64,000 nt of DNA from Eubacterium ruminantium (GTDB lineage Bacteria; Bacillota; Clostridia; Lachnospirales; Lachnospiraceae). A model generated the notes under the pieces. It did no database searches, was not told where the DNA came from, and was given only the letters and a program-made list of their open reading frames with translations. Below, piece by piece: positions 9,380 to 16,932 of the stretch. Each line of letters begins with the position of its first letter. Position 1 is the stretch's first letter. The DNA lies in NCBI RefSeq assembly GCF_900167085.1, contig NZ_FUXA01000003.1, positions 270,692 to 334,691 of the forward strand, in the 5' to 3' direction. A program made the position numbers and the translations under genes.

Positions 9380-10225
9380 TTAACGAGTCATCAAATCTAT
9401 TACTTCACTTATGGAATATCCGTTGTCATCCGGTCTTCTTATTACCAAAACCGTGACTCCTTCTTTCGATGCCGCACTGATCTTATTATGAAATCCGCTT
9501 CCCGATCCGCTTTCTTTCGTAACAAGATATTTGATCTCATATTTTTGTATATGCTCTATATTGGTTTCCTCTGAAAATGGTCCCATCATAGCAATTATAT
9601 GATCTTCAGAAATTCCGGAACTCAGTGCTTTATTTATACTTTCATCACTTGGAATAACTCTGACATATAGCTTTTTCACATCCACTGAATCAACAAAACA
9701 CTGAAGTTCTTTACTTCCGGTTGTAAGAAGAACATTCTTTCTTTTTTCTTCTGCATCACTGCTATCCCTTGTCAGCATTCTCAGTTTATTCCCCGCGTCA
9801 CTGCTATTCCCTACATCACTGCTATCCCTTGTCAGTGCCTCCAATTTTTCTGCTGCATCAATGCAGCTGTTGCAGTAAAGTATATTGTCACTTTCCTGTC
9901 CGGATACTTTCTCCTCATCCCTTTTCAGTCTGATATATCTCCTGTCACATTCTTTACAGGAAGATTTAATATTCTCCGTAACTTCTGTAGCAAAAGGATG
10001 AGTTGCATCAATTATGGTTTCATAATTTCCATCTTCAATAAATTGGATCATTTGATCCTTATCAAGTCGGCCCACATGAATATTTACAGGAATATTATTC
10101 ATCATCTTTTCGCCATAATCCGAAGCAACGCAGACCGTGATACTATCCTCTGCTTTTTTCTTTTCTGCAAGTTTTTTAGAAAGAACCCTTCCTTCAGTTG
10201 TTCCGCCAAATATAAGTATATTCAT
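9380..10225 (-). CDS. cobK: Cobalt-precorrin-6A reductase
   Basis: The 281-residue protein begins ILIFGGTTEGR, the glycine-rich NAD(P)H motif of CobK/CbiJ, and contains ATHPFAT (residues 74-80), VGRLDK and LLTTGSKEL, all typical of the family. It reduces the C18-C19 double bond of (cobalt-)precorrin-6A. Family members are about 250 residues; the extra length is a low-complexity insert at residues 127-162 in which LTRDSSD occurs twice, encoded by a visible direct repeat at about 9740-9847. The gene is last in the cbiC-cobK block, 219 bases after the LUD gene. Confidence 0.93.
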   Translation of the reverse strand: MNILIFGGTTEGRVLSKKLAEKKKAEDSITVCVASDYGEKMMNNIPVNIHVGRLDKDQMIQFIEDGNYETIIDATHPFATEVTENIKSSCKECDRRYIRLKRDEEKVSGQESDNILYCNSCIDAAEKLEALTRDSSDVGNSSDAGNKLRMLTRDSSDAEEKRKNVLLTTGSKELQCFVDSVDVKKLYVRVIPSDESINKALSSGISEDHIIAMMGPFSEETNIEHIQKYEIKYLVTKESGSGSGFHNKISAASKEGVTVLVIRRPDDNGYSISEVIDLMTR

Positions 10226-10444
10226 ATTAATCCTCTGTACTTTATAATCTATAATTCACTCTTGTAAAACCCGCAAACCAATGTTGTGAAATCCTGCCCA
10301 ATTTTTTATACCACTGATCTTGCTGTGAATAGGCAAGCATTCACCCGGATTGTACATAAACAGATATACTAAGCCGAGGCTTTTGGAATCCTGCTATCGG
10401 TGCGAGCAGACAGGCATTCACACGTATTATTTATGAACGTAGTA
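10226..10444 (-). other. Intergenic region with two related stem-loop elements
   Basis: Two segments share the same ends and hairpin potential. Copy A (10286-10344) has GTGAAATCCTGCC facing GGCAAGCATTCAC. Copy B (10385-10422) has GGAATCCTGCT facing AGCAGACAGGCATTCAC. Each can fold with its outer ends paired, and a small AAGCCGAGGCTT palindrome lies between them (10371-10382). They may be a structured leader for cobK or copies of an intergenic repeat family. The core elements of a cobalamin riboswitch (the B12 box and the long conserved junction) could not be recognised. Confidence 0.45.
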
Positions 10445-11074
10445 CTAGAATCCAAGATTATCATTTACAAGTATCACATGAATTCTTCCTGCATGTCTTG
10501 AGAATCTTGTTATAAGAAACTGACAGCAGATAGTATCAGGTGACTTACAGTTCATGCATGAACCTGTTGCCTTACATGGAGTATTGATATCAAAACGCTG
10601 TGCATTAACAGGAGCGGCAACATTTCTTGCTCTCTTCATCGCACCGTCCACATCATCACAAACTTTATTCATACCAACTATAAAAAGAACTTTTTTAGGT
10701 CCCTGGGCTATGGCAGAAACTCTGTTGGAATTTCCGTCAATATTTATAAGAACACCATCTTCTGTCATGGCATTTACACTTGAGAGAAATACATCAGCAT
10801 CATATGCAGCTAACATTGCGGCTCTTTTATCTTCAGCCTTATCTCTGTCGATGAAATTATAATTTCCTTTTTTCAGTTCTTCCACAAGTCCGATCTCATG
10901 GGCACTCATGGCACCGCCCATAGTTACCGTGCTTCCCTCGCCGATTATTGAAAGAGCCTTCTTTAAAGCCTCTTCTTTATTTGCGGCATAATAGCCGGTC
11001 ATATTTCTTGATTCAAGGCCTTTTATAACCTTTTCAGCCAGTTTCTCATTTCTTACAAAAATATTCTCGTTCAT
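10445..11074 (-). CDS. LUD-domain protein (LutC/YkgG-like)
   Basis: Starting at the ATG at 11074, which has AAGGAGG 6 bases upstream (a longer upstream reading has none), the product is 209 residues. Features of the LUD (DUF162) family include GSTVTMGGAMSAHEIGL, DADVFLSSVNAMTEDG and an N-S-NRV segment followed by a hydrophobic strand. A cysteine cluster near the C-terminus (CKATGSCMNCKSPDTICC) may bind metal. LUD proteins are best known from lactate oxidation, but single LUD genes of unknown function are common in clostridia. Its position between cbiH and cobK suggests a link to corrin metabolism that the sequence alone does not prove. Confidence 0.85.
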   Translation of the reverse strand: MNENIFVRNEKLAEKVIKGLESRNMTGYYAANKEEALKKALSIIGEGSTVTMGGAMSAHEIGLVEELKKGNYNFIDRDKAEDKRAAMLAAYDADVFLSSVNAMTEDGVLINIDGNSNRVSAIAQGPKKVLFIVGMNKVCDDVDGAMKRARNVAAPVNAQRFDINTPCKATGSCMNCKSPDTICCQFLITRFSRHAGRIHVILVNDNLGF

Positions 11075-11110
11075 ATAATCCTCCTTAAGCACAAACGAAG
11101 TATAAAATTC

Positions 11111-11881
11111 TTAGTTACAAGAATAACCTCGTCTGGTTATCATTTTCCCTTCTCTTATAAATGAAGCGCTGTTTCCGATAAATACTGTCGTAAACATATC
11201 AACTTCCGCTTCATGAAGTTCCTTGAATGTCAGCACAGTCGCTTCCTCACCCTCACGACCGATATTTCTTACATAGCCGCAGGCTCTGTCTTCCGGAACA
11301 AAGTCCTTTATTATCTCACAAGCCTTTTTCAGATAATCTTTCCTTCTATGACTTGATGGATTATAAAGAACTATAACCATATCAGCTTCCGCCGTAAGTT
11401 TGAGTCTTTTCTCTATGATCTCAAATGGTGTCAGAAGATCACTCATGCTGATAACTGCAAAGTCGCCTGATAAAGGAGCTCCGAGCACAGCCGCTCCACT
11501 GGTTGCTGCAGTTATTCCCGAGATAACCATAATCTCGGTTCCCGGATATTCCGGAAGAAGTTCAAACATAAGTGATGCCATGCCATATATTCCCGCATCG
11601 CCGCTTGAAATTATCGAAACTGTTTTATTCTTTGCAGCTTCTTCAAATGCCATTCTGCACCTGATTACTTCCTGCTTCATAGGTGTTGAAATGATTTCTT
11701 TTCCTTCCGTCAGCCCCTCAATAAGTTTCAGATAAACCGGATATCCAACAATGGTATCACTTTCTTCAATGGCTCTTATTGCCTGGCCTGTCATCATTTC
11801 ATTATTCCCCGGACCAATACCGATGATATAAATAATATTTTTTTGATTTTCCGTATTCATATTTTTATCTTTTATTTCCAT
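11111..11881 (-). CDS. cbiH: Precorrin-3B C17-methyltransferase
   Basis: The protein is a tetrapyrrole methylase with the N-terminal glycine motif IIGIGPGNNEMMT, the second motif SSGDAGIYGMA and VLYNPSSHRR, all typical of CbiH/CobJ. It methylates C17 and drives ring contraction. The start at 11881 is chosen because AAGGAA lies just upstream and the ATG begins 4 bases after the cbiFG stop; a reading extended to 11926 would overlap cbiFG. This gives 256 residues, close to the family length. Confidence 0.94.
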   Translation of the reverse strand: MEIKDKNMNTENQKNIIYIIGIGPGNNEMMTGQAIRAIEESDTIVGYPVYLKLIEGLTEGKEIISTPMKQEVIRCRMAFEEAAKNKTVSIISSGDAGIYGMASLMFELLPEYPGTEIMVISGITAATSGAAVLGAPLSGDFAVISMSDLLTPFEIIEKRLKLTAEADMVIVLYNPSSHRRKDYLKKACEIIKDFVPEDRACGYVRNIGREGEEATVLTFKELHEAEVDMFTTVFIGNSASFIREGKMITRRGYSCN

Positions 11882-11885
11882 ATTC

Positions 11886-13664
11886 TTATATTTCCTTGCC
11901 GCTCCAGATGCCCTCCGCCAAAGCAAGTGTTATGCCGTTATAAACTGTTTTCTCTATGATAATATTTTTCTTATCTGAAGTTCTTTCGGAGAACTGCACA
12001 GCTGCAGCCACCGCCGCCCTTTCGCAAACATTATCAATTCCAATCTTCTCCCTAACAATTTCAGAAGATGAAAATCCATCACCCAGTGATAGTAATTCCT
12101 CCGAACTGTAAATAACAAAAGGCAGTCTGCTCTTATCAGCAAATTGTCTTATACCCATTTCATCTTTTTTCAGATCAATGGATGAAATCGCGGAAATAAG
12201 CGAAATATCAATCTTATTTTCCCTGAGGAATCCATTTACAGCTTTTTCTATCTCCTCAAAACTCTTTCCTCTCCTGCATCCGATACCAAGATAATATTTC
12301 TTCGGAACGAGTGCTTCATCATTTATCATTTTTCTTATCAGACTATCTATCTCTTCATCCGAAAGATTTTTATCATCATCAAAATGAGTAGATGCCACCT
12401 TCTTTATGATTTCTCTATCGGCAATATGAAGCTGATGAGACTTTGCATAATTGTCTATCTGAAATGTTCCGTTTATATCAGTCGCTGTTGTAATAGCTTT
12501 AAAAGCTCCTATCCTGTCAGCGATAACTTCCGCCAGGCGGTTAGCCCCGCCCATATGTCCCGAAAGAATAGGTATTACAAATCTTCCGTCCTCACTGATA
12601 ACTATCACAGGACTGTCACATAATTTATCTTTAACAAATTCAGCTATACTTCTTACAGCTATTCCCGCTGCACTTATAAATATAACTGCTCTTTTATTCT
12701 GAAAACTAAATCTTAGACGTTTTTTCACTTCATCCATATGGCATCTGAAAATTCCTGTTTCAAGATTACCCATATCAGCCAAAATAGATTCAATCTTATA
12801 TCCAAGCTTCTCTGCCCTATCCGTAAATACAAATATATCAGCCTCCGGATATCTATTTACAACCAATCCCTTCAGATTAAAACTATGATCATTCTTTTGA
12901 TCACATCCGGCACACGCTTCTCTGAAAATAGTGCTGAACTCTTCGGAATATAATCTTGACTTTTCATAACCTCTCTGAGCTACCGCATCTCCCACTAGGA
13001 TTACGGCAAGATTCTTTATTCCCGCCGCTTTTGCATCTTCAGCCATTTTGCCGACTGTCGACACTATCCTCTTCTCATCAGGCCAGGTTGCCTTATAAAT
13101 TATGGCAGCAGGTGTATCTTCTTCATAACCGCCATTTATAAGTCTGGCAGATAGTTCACTGATCATTCCCGCGCTGAGATATATCGCCATGGACGTCTTA
13201 TGAGATGCGAACTCTTCTATACTTTCGCCCAGAGGAACCGCAGTTCTTCCTTCCATCCTTGTGATGATAAGCGACTGAGAAATTCCCGGAAGTGTATATT
13301 CCATGTTGATGGCAGCAGCAGCTCCAAATGCAGCAGTTACTCCCGGACAGGACTCATAGGCTATATTTCTTCTATCAAGTTCATCCATCTGTTCTCTTAC
13401 AGCACCGTAAATGCTTGGCTCCCCTGTATGAAGTCTCACAAGATCAAGTCCTTCATCATGAGCTTTCTGCATAACATCTATAACTTCCGGAAGAGACATA
13501 TCCTTACTGTCATAAATCTTTGTATCTTTTTTTGCATAAGAAAGTAGATCCTTATTTACCAAAGAACCTGCATAAATAATGATGTCCGCATTTTCTATAA
13601 GATTTTTTCCCCTTACTGTTATCAGATCAAATGCACCGGGACCGGCGCCGACAAAATGAACCAT
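11886..13664 (-). CDS. cbiFG: Fused CbiF-CbiG: precorrin-4 C11-methyltransferase and cobalt-precorrin-5A hydrolase
   Basis: The 592-residue protein begins with a complete CbiF/CobM methylase (residues 1 to about 255; VHFVGAGPGAFDLIT, HTGEPSIYGA). A CbiG unit follows (about 268-592) with LSGHMGGANRLAEVIA, TTATDINGTFQID and the C-terminal subdomain beginning GIGCRRGK. CbiF methylates C11 and CbiG opens the delta-lactone and releases acetaldehyde, consecutive steps of the anaerobic route. Presence of CbiG supports the anaerobic (cobalt-early) pathway over the CobG route. No frameshift is needed to join the two parts. Confidence 0.94.
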   Translation of the reverse strand: MVHFVGAGPGAFDLITVRGKNLIENADIIIYAGSLVNKDLLSYAKKDTKIYDSKDMSLPEVIDVMQKAHDEGLDLVRLHTGEPSIYGAVREQMDELDRRNIAYESCPGVTAAFGAAAAINMEYTLPGISQSLIITRMEGRTAVPLGESIEEFASHKTSMAIYLSAGMISELSARLINGGYEEDTPAAIIYKATWPDEKRIVSTVGKMAEDAKAAGIKNLAVILVGDAVAQRGYEKSRLYSEEFSTIFREACAGCDQKNDHSFNLKGLVVNRYPEADIFVFTDRAEKLGYKIESILADMGNLETGIFRCHMDEVKKRLRFSFQNKRAVIFISAAGIAVRSIAEFVKDKLCDSPVIVISEDGRFVIPILSGHMGGANRLAEVIADRIGAFKAITTATDINGTFQIDNYAKSHQLHIADREIIKKVASTHFDDDKNLSDEEIDSLIRKMINDEALVPKKYYLGIGCRRGKSFEEIEKAVNGFLRENKIDISLISAISSIDLKKDEMGIRQFADKSRLPFVIYSSEELLSLGDGFSSSEIVREKIGIDNVCERAAVAAAVQFSERTSDKKNIIIEKTVYNGITLALAEGIWSGKEI

Positions 13665-13694
13665 TTATATTTTCCCCATTTCTGTATTTGCAAA

Positions 13695-15023
13695 TCAGTC
13701 TTCTACATTTTCCGTCAGGTCAGAAATGATCTTTTCTGCAAGAGCAGACTCTGCCAACAGACCATGAACATTAGAAAACATGACAACATATATTTCCATC
13801 TTATCTTTACAAACTTCACGAAGTATTTTTTCTATTCTTGCGCATATACTGTTCATTATTACCTTTATGATGCTTTCACCATTATGTGACGAAGCATATT
13901 CTTCCGAATAATTCTTCAGTATATCTATAGCCGCATCTGTTGAAATACATTTAAGAATCTCTTCCTTAACTTCCTCTGACCCGCCAGCTTTCTCTGCCTC
14001 TTCTGCTATAACCTTCATACGGTTGTCTCCGTATTTCGAATGAGTATTGAGCATTCCACCGGCAAGCTTTACCAATTTTCCGATATGTCCAATGAGAATG
14101 AACCTCTTAAATCCCATATCTGTTGCCATATTCACGGTATCTCCGATGAAGTTACTGCATTTTACCGCTTTATCAAGGTCATAGCTGTAATGCTCTTTTA
14201 TAAATGACAAGCCGTAATTTCCGGGCGATACCACTAGTGAGCTGATACCGATAGCTTTATTCATGGATAACTCAACCCTTATTGTTTCAACCAGGGCCTT
14301 TTCACTCATCGGTTCAACTATTCCGGAAGTCCCAAGAATTGAGATTCCTCCAACAATTCCAAGTCTCGGATTAAAAGTTTTCTCTGCGGTTTCAACTCCT
14401 TCAGGCGCTGAAATCTCAACTGTGAGATTCTCATTATGATCAAATAGTCTGCAAACCTCACTGACTTCTTTTTGAATCATTTCCCTTGGCACATGATTAA
14501 TGGCATATTCTCCAACCGGCTGATCAAGTCCCGGAAGAGTTACTTTTCCTATACCAATTCCGCCCTTAATCCTGATACCACCGCCTGATTTATTGCAGAT
14601 ATTACCATTTTTGCTTTTATTACCGATACTTTCGGTTTCTCTGTTTTCTTTATTATCTTTATTTTTTTTATTTTCATCGATTCCATGGATTCCGTCGATT
14701 ACCTCGTTATCATCTTCATTATCACTGAAAGATACTTTGGAATAAATAAGCATGCCATCCGTAACATCAGGATCATCTCCCGAAAACTTTCTGACAGCGC
14801 AGCTTACTTCATTTTCTTTCCGCACTATCTCAAGTATCTCAGCATTGAATGTTATCCCCTTTGGAGTTTCTATGGAAATCTTATCTTTAACAGTTCCCGA
14901 AAGCAGCATAAATGCAGCTGCCTTTGATGCAGCAGCCGCACAACTTCCTGTGGTAAAACCGAATCTTAGTTTTTTACCACCTTTTTCATTTTCTGAATTA
15001 TTTGTAACCTTCTTATCTTCCAC
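13695..15023 (-). CDS. cbiD: Cobalt-precorrin-5B C1-methyltransferase
   Basis: The 442-residue protein has the CbiD signature RFGFTTGSCAAAASKAA (residues 20-36) and the later GTSGIVEPMSE and LIGHIGKLVKLAGG motifs. CbiD methylates C1 of cobalt-precorrin-5B. Typical CbiD proteins are 350-380 residues; the excess is an Asn/Lys/Asp-rich insert at about residues 100-148 (14580-14726), between GDDPDVTDG and the GIGKVTLPGL segment. Translation starts at GTG with AGAGGATATTG upstream, and that ribosome binding sequence lies in a tandem duplication. Confidence 0.94.
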   Translation of the reverse strand: MEDKKVTNNSENEKGGKKLRFGFTTGSCAAAASKAAAFMLLSGTVKDKISIETPKGITFNAEILEIVRKENEVSCAVRKFSGDDPDVTDGMLIYSKVSFSDNEDDNEVIDGIHGIDENKKNKDNKENRETESIGNKSKNGNICNKSGGGIRIKGGIGIGKVTLPGLDQPVGEYAINHVPREMIQKEVSEVCRLFDHNENLTVEISAPEGVETAEKTFNPRLGIVGGISILGTSGIVEPMSEKALVETIRVELSMNKAIGISSLVVSPGNYGLSFIKEHYSYDLDKAVKCSNFIGDTVNMATDMGFKRFILIGHIGKLVKLAGGMLNTHSKYGDNRMKVIAEEAEKAGGSEEVKEEILKCISTDAAIDILKNYSEEYASSHNGESIIKVIMNSICARIEKILREVCKDKMEIYVVMFSNVHGLLAESALAEKIISDLTENVED

Positions 15024-15219
15024 ACCAATATCCTCTTACCATGCCAATATCCTCTTACCATGCCAACCTACATTTTTATATTCCACAATTTTATTTTACA
15101 TTTTCTATTCCGCATTTTTATTTCGCATTTTCTATTCCTTATGTTCTATTCCACATTTTTCCACATATGCTATGTCGTATGTGAAACCTCACACGACAAA
15201 AGTCACAAGTGTGCGGCGG
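15024..15219 (-). repeat. cbiC-cbiD spacer with duplicated RBS and AT-rich degenerate repeats
   Basis: Two copies of a 20-base unit (CAATATCCTCTTACCATGC on the plus strand) abut the cbiD start, so AGAGGATATTGG is present twice. Upstream, the spacer is a series of degenerate units resembling GGAATAGAAAATGCG on the minus strand. Next to the cbiC stop, GTCGTGTG can pair either with CACACT on one side or with CACATACGAC on the other, giving alternative hairpins. This may tune cbiD translation or may simply be slippage-derived DNA. Confidence 0.6.
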
Positions 15220-15912
15220 CTAGTTATCAACCGGAATATCATATATAAGAGAATTGCAGATAGCCGCTGCTATATTACTTCCGCCCTTTCGTCCTTTATT
15301 GATGATATAAGGTATATCCGTAGTCATTATTATATCCTTGGCCGCTTCCACGTTAACAAAACCAACAGGAACTCCGATGATAAAATCAGGAATGAAAATT
15401 CCCTCTTTATACATTTCATAAAGTCTTATAAGCGCAGTCGGAGCATTACCTGAAGCAAATATCTTCTTGCCCGGAAGCTGCGATGCTTTCTCCATACTTA
15501 CAGTCGCCCTTGTAACTCCTCTTTCTTTTGCTTCCGCAGCTACAGCCGGATCAGCCATGAAGCAGTAAACTTTTCCCCCGAAATTAGAAAGCCTTTTCTC
15601 ATTTATACCTGCCTTCGCCATGTTGGTATCAGTAATGATACTTGCTCCTTTTTTGATCAGATCCTTGCAGATATCCACTGCATTTTCGGAAAATCTGAGA
15701 GTTTTAGCATAATCAAAATCCGCACTTGTATGGATACATCTTCTGATGATCTTATCCTCTTTCTCAGGAAGTTTTATCCCCATCTGATTCAGCTCTTCAA
15801 GAATTATTTCAAAACTTCTTTTTTCTATATTTTCAGGCTTAACTATTTCTGTTTTAAATTCTCCGTAAATATTATTATCTGCCATATTTTTACGTATGAT
15901 CCGCTTCTCCAT
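15220..15912 (-). CDS. cbiC: Precorrin-8X methylmutase
   Basis: The 230-residue protein has the CbiC/CobH hallmarks: CIHTSADFDYAK with the catalytic histidine, KKGASIITDTNMAKAGI, FASGNAPTAL and IIGVPVGFVNVEAAKD. It moves the C11 methyl to C12 to form (hydrogeno)cobyrinate. It is the first gene of the cbiC-cobK block. The start is uncertain: the nearest good Shine-Dalgarno run (GGGAGAAAGGAA) is about 17 bases before the ATG at 15912 and is better spaced for an out-of-frame ATG at 15929. An internal ATG at 15885 lacks an RBS. Confidence 0.94.
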   Translation of the reverse strand: MEKRIIRKNMADNNIYGEFKTEIVKPENIEKRSFEIILEELNQMGIKLPEKEDKIIRRCIHTSADFDYAKTLRFSENAVDICKDLIKKGASIITDTNMAKAGINEKRLSNFGGKVYCFMADPAVAAEAKERGVTRATVSMEKASQLPGKKIFASGNAPTALIRLYEMYKEGIFIPDFIIGVPVGFVNVEAAKDIIMTTDIPYIINKGRKGGSNIAAAICNSLIYDIPVDN

Positions 15913-16105
15913 AGATGTGATCGGATCATTTCCTTTCTCCCGGATATCTCCTTATATTAGTCTTCTATCATCTGGATACTTGTTTTGATTCACATAACCA
16001 AATACCCTTCATCCGGTATTTAACAGTCTAAGAATACTATACCAAATATTCACCCATTCCGCCTTAAGAAATTGCGAAAACTCATGATAGAAAGGTCTTA
16101 TCATA
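15913..16105 (-). promoter_or_regulatory. Leader/promoter region of the cbiC block
   Basis: This gap between cbiC and the terminator at 16106 holds no convincing gene. On the minus strand TGGTATAGT (-10 at 16036-16041) is an extended -10 element without a clear -35 box. A leader of about 110 bases would follow, including a 28-codon out-of-frame ORF starting at 15929. I looked for the cobalamin riboswitch B12 box and did not find it. The stretch from 16146 to 16217 is AT-rich tail after the hairpin with nothing further recognised. Confidence 0.4.
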
Positions 16106-16145
16106 AAGAAAAATGAGTGACATCATCGCGCCACTCATTTTTCTT
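16106..16145 (-). terminator. Perfect 14-bp hairpin terminator (bidirectional form)
   Basis: AAGAAAAATGAGTG (16106-16119) pairs perfectly with CACTCATTTTTCTT (16132-16145) around a 12-base loop. The A-run on one side and T-run on the other give it terminator form on both strands. It follows the last gene of the cbiP-to-membrane-protein block on the minus strand and precedes the cbiC promoter region, so it separates the two cobalamin transcripts. Confidence 0.85.
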
Positions 16146-16217
16146 AAACTAAGTAATTATCTGATTAATTATATAAAAACTTATCCTATTCAAATATGAT
16201 AAGTTTTTGTACTGACA

Positions 16218-16892
16218 TTAATTATTTTTGTCATAGTAGAAGAAATACCCATCGCTTCTTTCTTCATAGGTAAAATCCGATGTTTGACTTGATTCCGGGC
16301 ATACACTATAGCCTTCTGAACTCGTATCTTCCGGACTTTTGTACTTAACCAAAAATCCATCTTTTTCCCATTCAATCTCCGGAGACAAATCCTCACTGTA
16401 TGTGAAGAATACTCTTTCAAATCTATTACCCGAAACCTTCTGAGCATAATGCATATATCCGCTGGATGTACCAAATATATCCTTATCACCGCCGGCTTTA
16501 TATAAACAATGCTTACCATCAGGGCTGACAGCATCCGGTTTTTTAATGTAACTCCCAAATCTGTTAGCATAATTCGCTACGATACCTACAAATACAAATA
16601 GCGAAACGCTTAAGCCAACCCCCAATACTCTTCTTATTTTTTTACTTTTTTTGCCGCTTAAAGATACAAGTAATAACCAAAAAATTCCCGCGACCGAAAC
16701 AGTGATCATAATGATAAATGTTCTTATATAAAATTCCGATGTCAGCCCCATTATAAGCACAAAACTGTTGGATGTATCCTTTGGAAATATACATATAAGT
16801 ACAATATTTGTAATAATGATCAGCACCAATAATGCCAATAAAAATTTGGTTACTTTACTATATCCTTTCTCTTCTTCATTCTCTCTTCCCAT
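16218..16892 (-). CDS. Membrane protein of unknown function
   Basis: The 224-residue product has three hydrophobic segments (about residues 17-36, 55-77 and 86-106) followed by a soluble C-terminal domain of about 115 residues, rich in aromatic and charged residues and ending in YFFYYDKNN. I do not recognise the family. AGGAGAGGGAT precedes the ATG. It lies 40 bases after the GH39 gene and ends before the strong terminator, so it is probably the last gene of the cbiP block or of a GH39 subtranscript. Confidence 0.7.
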   Translation of the reverse strand: MGRENEEEKGYSKVTKFLLALLVLIIITNIVLICIFPKDTSNSFVLIMGLTSEFYIRTFIIMITVSVAGIFWLLLVSLSGKKSKKIRRVLGVGLSVSLFVFVGIVANYANRFGSYIKKPDAVSPDGKHCLYKAGGDKDIFGTSSGYMHYAQKVSGNRFERVFFTYSEDLSPEIEWEKDGFLVKYKSPEDTSSEGYSVCPESSQTSDFTYEERSDGYFFYYDKNN

Positions 16893-16932
16893 ATCCCTCT
16901 CCTAAATACCTTTAAACACGAACCCCTTCGCA

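Noticed and set aside
10226..10444. Cobalamin riboswitch
   Set aside because: The gap is in the right place and partly structured, but I could not match the B12 box or the conserved long junction; only a structured repeat is claimed.
14752..15453. Plus-strand frame of 233 codons opposite cbiD and cbiC
   Set aside because: Antisense to conserved cobalamin genes and spanning the AT-rich spacer; its composition (Ser, Phe, Ile, Tyr) is that of a shadow.
16190..16570. Minus-strand frame of 126 codons overlapping the three-segment membrane protein
   Set aside because: It is another frame of the same DNA with basic, shadow-like composition, while the 224-residue frame has an RBS and membrane segments.
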